From: Streptomyces tanashiensis
GTDB taxonomy: Bacteria; Actinomycetota; Actinomycetes; Streptomycetales; Streptomycetaceae
Direction of reading: 5' to 3'
DNA length: 64,000 nt
NCBI RefSeq assembly: GCF_014648895.1
Contig: NZ_BMRZ01000002.1
Location: forward strand, 620,001 to 684,000
In this document: positions 17,611-25,924 of the stretch, one piece after another
How the letters are laid out: the number at the start of each line of letters is the position of its first letter
Numbering within the stretch: the stretch's first letter is position 1
Notes under the pieces: generated by a model
What the model saw: only the letters and a program-made list of their open reading frames with translations
Told to the model about the DNA's origin: nothing
Databases searched by the model: none
Made by a program: the position numbers and the translations under genes

Positions 17611-18017
17611 TTGGCCATCACCCTGGTGAACCCCCGTGGACTGCCGGAAGTCGACGCCTACCGGCAGGTGTCGATCGCAACCGGATCGAGGTCGGTCCAC
17701 GTCGCCGGACAGGTCGCCTGGGACGTCAACGGCATCACGGTGGGCGAAGGCGACCTCGCCGCCCAGGTCGAACAGTGCTACCTGAACATCGACACCGCCC
17801 TGACCGAGGTCGGCGCGTCGTTCGACGACGTGGCGAGACTGACCATCCACGTCGTCGACCGGACGCCCGGCACGATGCCCCAGCTCATGGAAGGCATGCC
17901 CGGGCGGTCACGAAGCTCGGGGTCACAGCCGTACCGCCCGGAACACTGCTGGGCGTCGCCGCGCCGGACATCCCCGAGCACCTGGTCGAGAGCGAGGCCA
18001 CCGCCGTCTTCGACTGA
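17611..18017 (+). pseudogene. RidA/YjgF-family gene with a frameshift
   Basis: A TTG at 17611 (or GTG at 17626) opens a frame reading VDAYRQVSIATGSRSVHVAGQVAWD and VARLTIHVVDRTPGTMPQLMEG, a clear Rid-family protein. Near 17897 one base appears to be missing (AT/GCC). The rest, AVTKLGVTAVPPGTLLGVAAPDIPEHLVESEATAVFD, continues in the next frame to the stop at 18015-18017. The family removes reactive enamine/imine intermediates. A sequencing error is possible; otherwise the gene is dead. Confidence 0.75.
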
Positions 18018-18040
18018 ACAGGCGCACCCGTCCGTACCAG

Positions 18041-18277
18041 GTGGCCGGCGTCGGGCTGTCAGTACCGGGCCTCCACTCCGGCAGCTCACACGACGCCGGC
18101 CCGTCATTGACCACTGTGGAACGCGGGGTGGCCGATGTCGTCGAGGTCAGACGTGGGGCCTGCTGGCGCACCGAAGGCGGCCTCGACCTCGACACCGAGG
18201 CCCACCTCGGAGGCCTCGAGAAGGCCGCCCGCACCCATGCGGAGGTGGCGGGCAAGCACCTCCCCCGGGAGCACTGA
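18041..18277 (+). CDS. Small hypothetical ORF or gene fragment
   Basis: 78 codons; the C-terminal half (GGLDLDTEAHLGGLEKAARTHAEVAGKHLPREH) has amphipathic, protein-like composition while the N-terminal half does not. No good ribosome site and no family match by eye. It sits in the 350-base gap between the RidA pseudogene and the end of the metallopeptidase gene and may be another fragment in this decayed patch. Confidence 0.3.
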   Translation: MAGVGLSVPGLHSGSSHDAGPSLTTVERGVADVVEVRRGACWRTEGGLDLDTEAHLGGLEKAARTHAEVAGKHLPREH

Positions 18278-18364
18278 CAGGTCCCGCCGCCGTGCCGCAA
18301 TCCGGCCCCGCGCAAGACGTCTACGTACCGCCAGGAGACAAAGAGCCGCACCCGACGGATCGTC

Positions 18365-19744
18365 TCACCCTCCGCTCGACCCGCCGCTGGTGGGCGGATT
18401 CCCGGGGCGGGCCGGGATCGGCGGGGCGGGCGGCGGGGGGAGGGAGGGCTCATGGAGCCAGGACGCGAGCAGGCCGTCCAGCGGCTCGGCCGCGTAGCGG
18501 GCCACATGGGCGGCGAAGCCCGCGGTGGTCACCACGCCGTGGCGGTTCACGCCGGCCCAGTCGCGCACCATGCGGAAGAACGCCCCGTCACCCAGCGCGC
18601 AGCGGATCGCGTGCAACGCCAGGCCCCCACGCTGGTACAGGCGGTCGTCGAACATCAGCTTGCGGCCGGGGTCGGCCAGCACCAGATCCTGCGGCTGCGC
18701 GGCCAGCAATCGGTGTGCGGCAAGGGCCAGTTCCTGCGCGGTGCGACCGCCGGAGCGCTCCGACCAGAGCCATTCGGCGTACTTGGCGAAGCCCTCGTTC
18801 AGCCAGATGTGCCGCCAGTCGGCAATGGTCACACTGTTGCCGAACCACTGGTGCGCGAGCTCGTGGGCGATGAGCCGCTCCGAACCCCGCACGCCATCCA
18901 CGTGGTTGGCGCCGAACAGGGCCAGTCCCTGGGCCTCCACCGGCACGTCCAGGTCCTCGTCGGCGACGACGACCGAGTACTCGCCCAGGGGGTAGGGGCC
19001 GAACAGTTCCTCGAAGAGCCGCATCATCGCAGGCTGCCGGGCGAAGTCCCGGGAGAACTTCGGCAGCAGATGCGCCGGTACGTGGGCGCTCTGCGGAACA
19101 CCGCCGAGTCCTGGGTCGCCGAGCAGCACCGTCTGGTACATGCCGATGGACAGGCCGACCAGGTAGCTGGAGGTCGGGGCGGTCTGCTCGTACACCCACG
19201 TGGTCGTCGAGGCCTTGGTCGTCCGCGTCAGGAGCCGGCCGCCGGCCACCACCGCGTACGGAGAAGGGGTGTTGACCGAGAGCAGGTAGGAGGCCTTGTC
19301 GGCGGGCCGGTCGTTGCACGGGTACCAGGAAGGCGCACCGACCGGCTGGCTCGCGACGAGCGCGCCGTCGGCCAGCTCCTCCCAGCCGAGGCCGCCCCAG
19401 GGGCTGCGTACCGGCTTGGGGTTTCCCGACCACTGCACCTCCACGGTGAAGGCGACGCCGGCGGAGAGGGGCTTGGCCGGCCGGATGCGCAGCTTGCCGC
19501 CCCGGTGGGTGTAGTGGGGCGCCCGGCCGTTCACCTGGATCCGGCCGACCTTGAACGCGGCCAGGTCGAGGGCGAACTCGGTGAGCTGCGCCCGGCCGAC
19601 GATCGCGCTGAGCCGGGCCGTACCGGCCAGCCGGTTGGGGCCGGGACGGTAGTCCAGAGCGATTTCGTACCGGTGCACGCGGTACCGGGGATCGCCGCTG
19701 GCCGGAAAGTACGAGTCCGACGCCGTTGTCCTCTGGCCGCTCAC
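18365..19744 (-). CDS. M1-family zinc metallopeptidase
   Basis: 459 residues from the GTG at 19744 (GGAAG upstream); a GTG at 19801 would add 19 residues and overlap the synthetase stop. The N-terminal beta domain (about 15-190) precedes a catalytic domain with the zinc site HELAHQWFG and the second ligand in NEGFAKYAEWLW. It lacks the long C-terminal domain of PepN. No signal peptide is visible. It follows a Pls-type synthetase gene so closely that co-expression is near certain. Aminopeptidases of this type have been linked to epsilon-poly-lysine breakdown in producers, so it may process or detoxify the polymer (inference). Confidence 0.85.
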   Translation of the reverse strand: MSGQRTTASDSYFPASGDPRYRVHRYEIALDYRPGPNRLAGTARLSAIVGRAQLTEFALDLAAFKVGRIQVNGRAPHYTHRGGKLRIRPAKPLSAGVAFTVEVQWSGNPKPVRSPWGGLGWEELADGALVASQPVGAPSWYPCNDRPADKASYLLSVNTPSPYAVVAGGRLLTRTTKASTTTWVYEQTAPTSSYLVGLSIGMYQTVLLGDPGLGGVPQSAHVPAHLLPKFSRDFARQPAMMRLFEELFGPYPLGEYSVVVADEDLDVPVEAQGLALFGANHVDGVRGSERLIAHELAHQWFGNSVTIADWRHIWLNEGFAKYAEWLWSERSGGRTAQELALAAHRLLAAQPQDLVLADPGRKLMFDDRLYQRGGLALHAIRCALGDGAFFRMVRDWAGVNRHGVVTTAGFAAHVARYAAEPLDGLLASWLHEPSLPPPPAPPIPARPGNPPTSGGSSGG

Positions 19745-19788
19745 TGCCGCTTCCGCTCCCTGCACTGTGCTCGTACGCCGTAGCCCCT

Positions 19789-22700
19789 TCAGGACCGCCA
19801 CGCCTCGATCGGATTGCCCAGCCAGCGGGTGTCGGCGGGGACGGATTCCCCGGCCATCACGAGAGAGGCGGGTCCCAGTGTGCTGCGGGCCCCGACCGTG
19901 CTTCCGGGCAGGACGATTCCGTTCGGGCCCAGGGTGGCGCCCTCGCGGAGCACCACAGTATCCGTCCTCAAGATCCGGTCGTGGAAGAGATGCGTCTGCA
20001 ACACACAGCCGCGGTTCACGGTGACTGCGTCGCCCAGCCGCACCAGGTCCGTCTCGGGCAGCCAGTAGCTCTCGCACCACACGCCCCGGCCGATCCTGGC
20101 CCCCAGACCACGGAGCCACAGGGTGAGGACCGGCGTCCCTGGCACCGAACCGGCGAGCCAGGGCACGGCCAGGACCTCGACGAACGTGTCGGACAGTTCG
20201 TTGCGCCACACGAAGCCGCTCCACAACGGGTGCTCCCCCGTTCGGTGTCGGCCCACCAGCAGCCATTTCCCGGCCACGGAGACCACCGCGGCGGTCGCCC
20301 CGGCGCCGAGCATGACCGCTCCGGACAGCGCCGCGGCCCCCACGGCCCCGACGCCACTCGTCGCGATCAGGGCGCACAAAGCGGCCGCGGTCAGGACGGA
20401 GAGCGCGGCCGAGCAGAAGACCGGGACGAGCCGGCACAGCTCCACCAGGCCCCGGGCCCACAGCAGGTGCGCGGGCGGGTCGTAGGTACGGCTCCGATCC
20501 GCGCCGGCCGCGGATCGCGGCAGCTTGACCGGCGGCAGGCCCAGGTAGGAACTGCCCTTCTTGGCCTTCTTCGGAGTGGCCGACAGGACGCCGACCAGCC
20601 CCTCGTCGGGCACGCTACGGCCCGGCGCCGTCATTCCGGAGTTGCCGAGAAACGCCCGGCGGCCGATCTCGGAATGTCCGATGCGGACCCAGCCTCCGCC
20701 CAGTTCGCAAGGAGCGGTCAGGGTGTCGTCGGCGAGGAACGCGCCGTCACCCACGGTCGTCAGGCTCGGGAGCGCGAGCACCGTGGACACCTCGGCGCCC
20801 CGGCCGATCTTCATGCCGAGCAGCCGTAGCCACACGGGTGTGATCAGCCCGGCGTACAACGGGAACAGGGTCTCCCGGGAGAGGTCCATCAACTGCATGA
20901 CGGTCCAGGCCTGCCAGCCGACCCGGCTGTGCGTCGGATGGGTCCCGGTCCGCAGCCCGAGGCTGAGCAGACGCACCGAGACGAGCAGGAGCAGCGCGTA
21001 CGCGAACCCGAAGGCGAGCGCTCCCGGCACCACGGCCGTCAGCGCGCTGCGCAGGGCCTCGGCGAGCCGGGCGTCCGCGGGTACGAACAGACTGACGACG
21101 AGCAGCGCCGGCAGGGCGGCGAGCACGGTCAGGAGGGGGAGACAGAAGCCGGTCGCTCCGTACACGGCGCGCCAGCGGAAGGCCCGCGGCGGGCGCTCCT
21201 CGGGCCAGTTCCGCTTGGACTTGCCGAGCTTGACGGCGGGTACTCCGGCCCAGCGCTGACCGGTCGGGATCTGCCCGGTCACGGCGGAACCCGGGGCCAC
21301 CTCGGCCCGCTTGCCGACCCGCGCGCCCGGGAAGAGCACGCTGCGGGTGCCGACGACCGCGCCCGCGCCGACCTTGACCGGGCCGATCTCCAGCCGGTCC
21401 CCGTCCAGCCAGTGCCCGTTGAGATCCACCTCGGACTCCACGGCGCACCCGCGTCCGAGCTTGAGCATGCCGGTCACGGGAGGCAGGGAGTGCAGGTCGA
21501 CCTCCGGGCCGACCTTGGCACCGAGGGCCCGTGCGTAGCGCTCCAGCCAGGCCCCGGTGAGGGAGGTCGCGCCGACGTGGTCGGCCAGTCGTTCGGCCGT
21601 CCAGAGCCGCAGGTGCACACTTCCGCCGCGCGGGTAGCTTCCCGGCTCGACCCCGCGCAGCAGGACGCGTGCGCCGCCGGCCGCGAGGGCCAGCCGGCCG
21701 GGCGGGCTGTAGAGCAGGGTGGCGCCGGCGGCGACGAGCCACCAGGAGGCGGTGGGCGCCCACGGGTAGGAACCGAACCGGTGCAGGACGTTGCCCAGGG
21801 CGAGGAGCGCCACCATCCAGCGCAGTCCGACCAGAGTGAACAGCGGGAGCAGGAGCAGCGACTGCGTCACCTGGAACCGGAGCGGGACGGGAGCGACGGT
21901 CCGGGCCGCGCTGTCGGCCTGTACGGACCGCTCGAGGTGGCGGGCGAGCTTGCGCAGGGTGGGTTGCTGGTAGATGTCGACCACGGCCGCGCTCGGGTAG
22001 CGGGCGCGCAGCCGGGTGGTGAGCTGGGCGGCGGCAAGGCTGCCGCCGCCGATCGCGAAGAAGTCGTCGTCGGCACGGGTGACCGTCACTCCGAGGGTCT
22101 CGCTCCACCGCTCGGCGAGCCAGGCCTCGGTGCCGTAGAGCTGCTCGTCGGAGCCGGTGGACTCCAGGTCGGGCACCGGCCAGGGCAGCGCGTTCCGGTC
22201 CACCTTCCCGGAGGTACGGGTCGGCAGGTCGTCGACCGGCGCGAGGAGCGGCACGAGGGCCGCCGGGAGTTCGGCGCGCAGCCGCTCGACCGCCGCGGCA
22301 TGGTCCCATCCCTCCTTTGTGACGAGGTAGCCGACAAGGAGCTGGTTGCCGCTGCGCGCGGTGCGGACGGCGGCGGCCGCTCCGGCGACGCCGGGCAGGG
22401 CCTGGAGTGCCGCGTCCACCTCGCCCAGTTCGATGCGGCGTCCACCGAGTTTGATCTGCTCGTCGCCCCGGCCGAGGAAGACGAGCCCTTCCGGCTCCGC
22501 GCGGACGAGGTCGCCGCTGCGGTAGGCGCGGTGCCAGCCGAGGGAGGCGAGCGGGGCGTACTTCTCGGCGTCCTTCGCGGGGTCGAGGTAGCGGGCCAGG
22601 CCGACGCCGCCGATCACGAGCTGGCCGCTGCCGCCCATGGGCACCGGCTCGCCGGACTCGTCGACGACGGCCATGTCCCATCCGTTCAGCGGAAGACCGA

Positions 22701-23697
22701 TGCGGATCGGTTCCTCACCGGTCAGGAGCGATGCGCAGGCGACGACGGTGGCCTCGGTGGGACCGTACGTGTTCCAGACCTCGCGCCCCTCGGTCACCAG
22801 GCGCTGGGTCAGTTCGGGCGGGCAGGCCTCCCCACCGAAGATCAGCAACCGGACCTCGCCCAGGTCCTCGGGCTCCCAGAGCGCGGCCAGGGTCGGCACG
22901 GTGGAGACCACCGTGATCTCCTGTTCCACCAGCCAGGGACCGAGGTCGGCGCCACTGCGTACCTGGGAGCGCGGGACGGGCACGAGGCAGGCCCCGTGGC
23001 GCCAGGCCAGCCACATCTCCTCGCAGGAGGCGTCGAACGCGACCGACAGTCCGGCCATGACCCGGTCGCCGGGTCCGATCGGTTCCTCGGTGAGGAAGAG
23101 CGCGGCCTCGGCGTCCACGAAGGCGGCGGCGCTGCGGTGGCCGACGGCGACGCCCTTGGGCATGCCGGTGGAGCCGGAGGTGAAGAAGATCCACGCGTCG
23201 TGCTCAGGCCCGGGGCGGGCCGCGGGGGCGTGGCCGGGTTCGGGGTCGCCGGTGACCTCGACGGACTGTCCGGCGCCGAGCACCGCGCGCACCCCGGCCT
23301 CGCCGAAGACCAGGTCGGCCCGCTCGTCCGGGTCCTCGGCGTCGACCGGCACGTAGGCGGCCCCCGCGGCGAGCACGGCGAGGATGGCCACGTACAGCTC
23401 GTTGGTCCCGGAGGGCACGCGTACGCCGACCCGGTCGCCGCGCCCGACCCCGGCCGCGGCGAGGGCGCGGCGCCGCCGCTCGACCTCGGCTGCCAGCTCG
23501 TGATAGGTCAGCTGGGCGGAGCCGTCGTCGAGGGCGAACTCGTCGGGGTACGCCAGGACGGTCGCGTCGAGGATGTCGACGAGCGTACGGGGCGGGGCGG
23601 CGGGTCCGGCGGAGAACCGGGCCGCTTTGCCGGGCTCTTCGCGCGTCTCCCCGTCGTCGAGCAGAGTGAGTTCACCGCGCTCAGGTGTGGCTGACAT
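19789..23697 (-). CDS. Pls/PosA-family membrane peptide synthetase (poly-amino-acid synthetase-like)
   Basis: 1302 residues from the ATG at 23697. An adenylation domain (about 36-505) has FTSGSTGMPKG, NTYGPTE, YRSGDLV and TSGK. A carrier protein follows with its phosphopantetheine serine at 553 (GGGS). The rest alternates three pairs of membrane helices (about 607-675, 845-915, 1090-1148) with three hexapeptide beta-helix domains. This is the architecture and length of epsilon-poly-lysine synthetase and relatives. Lining up the binding pocket by eye gives D222 A223 E226 S265 I286 G288 T310 V318 V319 K498, close to the bacitracin lysine code DAESIGSVCK. There is no thioesterase, as expected for chain growth at the membrane. 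Confidence 0.88.
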   Translation of the reverse strand: MSATPERGELTLLDDGETREEPGKAARFSAGPAAPPRTLVDILDATVLAYPDEFALDDGSAQLTYHELAAEVERRRRALAAAGVGRGDRVGVRVPSGTNELYVAILAVLAAGAAYVPVDAEDPDERADLVFGEAGVRAVLGAGQSVEVTGDPEPGHAPAARPGPEHDAWIFFTSGSTGMPKGVAVGHRSAAAFVDAEAALFLTEEPIGPGDRVMAGLSVAFDASCEEMWLAWRHGACLVPVPRSQVRSGADLGPWLVEQEITVVSTVPTLAALWEPEDLGEVRLLIFGGEACPPELTQRLVTEGREVWNTYGPTEATVVACASLLTGEEPIRIGLPLNGWDMAVVDESGEPVPMGGSGQLVIGGVGLARYLDPAKDAEKYAPLASLGWHRAYRSGDLVRAEPEGLVFLGRGDEQIKLGGRRIELGEVDAALQALPGVAGAAAAVRTARSGNQLLVGYLVTKEGWDHAAAVERLRAELPAALVPLLAPVDDLPTRTSGKVDRNALPWPVPDLESTGSDEQLYGTEAWLAERWSETLGVTVTRADDDFFAIGGGSLAAAQLTTRLRARYPSAAVVDIYQQPTLRKLARHLERSVQADSAARTVAPVPLRFQVTQSLLLLPLFTLVGLRWMVALLALGNVLHRFGSYPWAPTASWWLVAAGATLLYSPPGRLALAAGGARVLLRGVEPGSYPRGGSVHLRLWTAERLADHVGATSLTGAWLERYARALGAKVGPEVDLHSLPPVTGMLKLGRGCAVESEVDLNGHWLDGDRLEIGPVKVGAGAVVGTRSVLFPGARVGKRAEVAPGSAVTGQIPTGQRWAGVPAVKLGKSKRNWPEERPPRAFRWRAVYGATGFCLPLLTVLAALPALLVVSLFVPADARLAEALRSALTAVVPGALAFGFAYALLLLVSVRLLSLGLRTGTHPTHSRVGWQAWTVMQLMDLSRETLFPLYAGLITPVWLRLLGMKIGRGAEVSTVLALPSLTTVGDGAFLADDTLTAPCELGGGWVRIGHSEIGRRAFLGNSGMTAPGRSVPDEGLVGVLSATPKKAKKGSSYLGLPPVKLPRSAAGADRSRTYDPPAHLLWARGLVELCRLVPVFCSAALSVLTAAALCALIATSGVGAVGAAALSGAVMLGAGATAAVVSVAGKWLLVGRHRTGEHPLWSGFVWRNELSDTFVEVLAVPWLAGSVPGTPVLTLWLRGLGARIGRGVWCESYWLPETDLVRLGDAVTVNRGCVLQTHLFHDRILRTDTVVLREGATLGPNGIVLPGSTVGARSTLGPASLVMAGESVPADTRWLGNPIEAWRS

Positions 23698-23929
23698 CGG
23701 CCCTCGCGTCTCGCTCCCGGAACGTCCGGGTCGCCGGTGGAGCCCGGGTCTGCCCGGGTTGTTCCGATCCGACGCCAAACAGCCCGCCAGTCTAGTGCGC
23801 CGACGGGGATTTCCTTGTCGAATCCCTTGCGCGTTGCCGAGGAAATCCGGTATTGCGACAGCTCTCCTTGGGTTCCGGCCAAAGCCCGGCAGCGTCGTGC
23901 CGTCGACGTCCGTGCCCGGTGACCCGGCG
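23698..23929 (-). promoter_or_regulatory. Leader/promoter region of the Pls-like synthetase
   Basis: This 230-base segment must contain the synthetase promoter and leader unless the small gene upstream shares the transcript. GAGGG lies 4 bases before the ATG. I see no convincing operator or hairpin. Confidence 0.35.
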
Positions 23930-24100
23930 TCACCGCACGCGACGCTCGCGACGGGAGGCGACCTCGACCGCCGCCGTCAGCCCGGTCGCCGCAACGGACG
24001 GCGCGCCCACCCGGAGAAACCGGTCACGCCGGGAGGCCGGGGGCGTTCCCGGGGAACGGGCGCCGAAGTCGGTGCCGGTCGGCCGGTGGGCCTGTGCCAT
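23930..24100 (-). CDS. Small basic ORF upstream of the synthetase
   Basis: 56 codons starting MAQAHRPTGTDFGARSPGT, with a near-perfect ribosome site (GGAGGA, 8 bases before the ATG). The product is arginine-rich with no membrane segment and matches no family I recognise. It is on the same strand as the synthetase, ending 232 bases upstream. It may be a small accessory or leader gene, or chance. Confidence 0.35.
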   Translation of the reverse strand: MAQAHRPTGTDFGARSPGTPPASRRDRFLRVGAPSVAATGLTAAVEVASRRERRVR

Positions 24101-24269
24101 GGATGTGTCCTCCGTCTTCGTCCCACGGGCGCTTGTACCGCGGTTCATCCGACCACGGACGTCGCAGTCGGTGAGCCGGAACGCATCCGGACTCTCCCTC
24201 CGGATCTTGCGAGGCACCCCGACCGCGGCCGGCTTGCGAGGTGGCGGCGACGGTCGCATAGTCCGAGGT

Positions 24270-25637
24270 ATGGACGCGCGCGAGGCAGCGCTCCGACAGG
24301 CGTACGACCATGCTGTCCGGTGGCTGGCGAGCCTGCCCGACCGCCGGATTCCCGCCCGCGCCTCGGTCGACGAGATCGTGGGTGCGCTCGGTGCCGAACT
24401 GCCTGCCGGCCCCAGCACGCCCGCGGACGTCGTCGACCTGCTGGCCACGGCCTGCGAGCCGGGGCTCACCGCGTTCCCCAGCGGCCGCTTCTACGGGTTC
24501 GTGGTGGGCGGCACCGAGCCGGCCGCGCTGGCTGCCGACTGGCTGGTCAGCGCCTGGGACCAGAACTGTGTGATGCGCACCGTCTCGCCCGCGTACGCGG
24601 CGGCGGAGGAGATCGCCGGTGCCTGGTTGCTCGATCTGCTCGGCCTGCCGAGGGACAGCTCCGTAGGCTTCACCACGGGTGCGACGATGGCGAACTTCAC
24701 GTGCCTCGCCGCCGGGCGGGACACGGTGCTGCGGCGCACCGGATGGAACGTCGCCCGCGACGGCCTCACGGGTGGCCCGTCCGTGCGTGTCGTCGCCGGC
24801 GAGTCCCGGCACATGGCCATCGACCTGGCCTTGCGCTACCTCGGGCTCGGCCGGCCCGACCTGGTGGCGGCGGACGATCAAGGACGCATCGAGCCCGAGG
24901 CCCTGCGCAGGGCACTGACGGCCGGCGGACAGAGCCCCACGATCGTGATCCTCCAGGCCGGCGACATCCACTCCGGCGCCTTCGATCCCTTCGCCGCGAG
25001 CATCCGTGCGGCGCGCGAGGCGGACGCCTGGATCCACGTCGACGGCGCGTTCGGACTCTGGGCAGCCGCCTCGCCGCGCTGCGCCCACCTGACGGCGGGC
25101 TGCGCGGACGCGGACTCCTGGGCGACGGACGCCCACAAGACGTTGAACGTCCCCTACGACTGCGGACTCGCGATCGTGCGCGACGCGTCGGCGCTCCGGG
25201 CGGCCATGGGCCAGCGTGGCGACTACCTCATCCAGCACGAGCACGGCGACCCCATCGACAAGGTTCCCGAACTCTCGCGGCGCGGCAGAGCGTTCACCGT
25301 GTGGGCCGCCCTCAGGTCCCTCGGCCGATCAGGCGTCTCCGACCTCGTCGAGCGGCTGTGTCGCCACGCCTCCGCGTTCGCCGCCGGCATCGCCGAGATC
25401 GACGGCGCGACCGTTCTCAACGACGTCGCGTTCACACAGGTCTGCGCCGAGTTCGGCAGCGACGGGCGTACCGACCGGGTACTCGCCCGGCTCCTCGACG
25501 ACGGCACGGCGTGGATCAGCGGCTCCACCTGGCACGGCAGGCGCGTCATGCGGATCTCGGTGAGCAACTGGTCGACCACCGACGACGATGTGGCGCGCAC
25601 ACTCGACGCGATCCGGCGCGCGTCCGCAGGGGCCTGA
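24270..25637 (+). CDS. PLP-dependent group II decarboxylase-like enzyme
   Basis: 455 residues from the ATG at 24270. It has the group II (aromatic amino acid/glutamate) decarboxylase layout: FVVGGTEPAALAADWL, TTGATMANFTCLAAGRD (PLP phosphate loop), WIHVDGAFGLWA (aspartate holding the pyridine nitrogen) and TDAHKTLNVPYDCG, with the PLP lysine. Substrate cannot be read by eye; the family also includes tyrosine, DOPA and diaminobutyrate decarboxylases and sphingosine-phosphate-lyase-like enzymes. It runs divergently from the small ORF and synthetase. Confidence 0.87.
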   Translation: MDAREAALRQAYDHAVRWLASLPDRRIPARASVDEIVGALGAELPAGPSTPADVVDLLATACEPGLTAFPSGRFYGFVVGGTEPAALAADWLVSAWDQNCVMRTVSPAYAAAEEIAGAWLLDLLGLPRDSSVGFTTGATMANFTCLAAGRDTVLRRTGWNVARDGLTGGPSVRVVAGESRHMAIDLALRYLGLGRPDLVAADDQGRIEPEALRRALTAGGQSPTIVILQAGDIHSGAFDPFAASIRAAREADAWIHVDGAFGLWAAASPRCAHLTAGCADADSWATDAHKTLNVPYDCGLAIVRDASALRAAMGQRGDYLIQHEHGDPIDKVPELSRRGRAFTVWAALRSLGRSGVSDLVERLCRHASAFAAGIAEIDGATVLNDVAFTQVCAEFGSDGRTDRVLARLLDDGTAWISGSTWHGRRVMRISVSNWSTTDDDVARTLDAIRRASAGA

Positions 25638-25684
25638 CGACCCTCGGACCGCCCGTCGCGCGTTCCCGGCGGCGCCGCGATAGC

Positions 25685-25725
25685 CGTGGCCGGCGACACC
25701 GTCCGGCATTGCAGTGCCGGCCACG
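25685..25725 (+). terminator. Possible terminator after the decarboxylase
   Basis: CGTGGCCGGC (25685-25694) and GCCGGCCACG (25716-25725) form a perfect 10-bp stem with a 21-base loop, 47 bases after the stop codon. The loop is long, so this is only a candidate. Confidence 0.35.
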
Positions 25726-25815
25726 CGGTGGTCCGGATCGCGTCGGCGTAGCCGCCCGGGACGATCGAGCCACCGCCTGGCGTGAGTCCGATCATCGACC
25801 TTGCCCGCAAACTTT

Positions 25816-25833
25816 TTGAACGTGTACGTTCAA
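25816..25833. promoter_or_regulatory. Palindrome resembling a TetR-family operator
   Basis: TTGAACGT-GT-ACGTTCAA: perfect 8-bp arms around a 2-base centre, preceded by a T-run unusual in this GC-rich DNA. The motif strongly resembles TetR/AcrR operators. It lies 92 bases upstream of the giant Rhs-toxin gene, whose promoter it could control. No TetR gene is in the neighbourhood. Confidence 0.55.
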
Positions 25834-25924
25834 CGAGCGGTCGCCGGGGTGGCTCTACTGGCCGCGATTCCACGGAAAGCGCCGTGTCCTAGGTCGAAGT
25901 CAGTCTCCAGAGGGGGTCGGGGGC

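Noticed and set aside
20929..23694. 921-codon plus-strand open frame
   Set aside because: Antisense to the Pls-like synthetase; no motif or sensible start.
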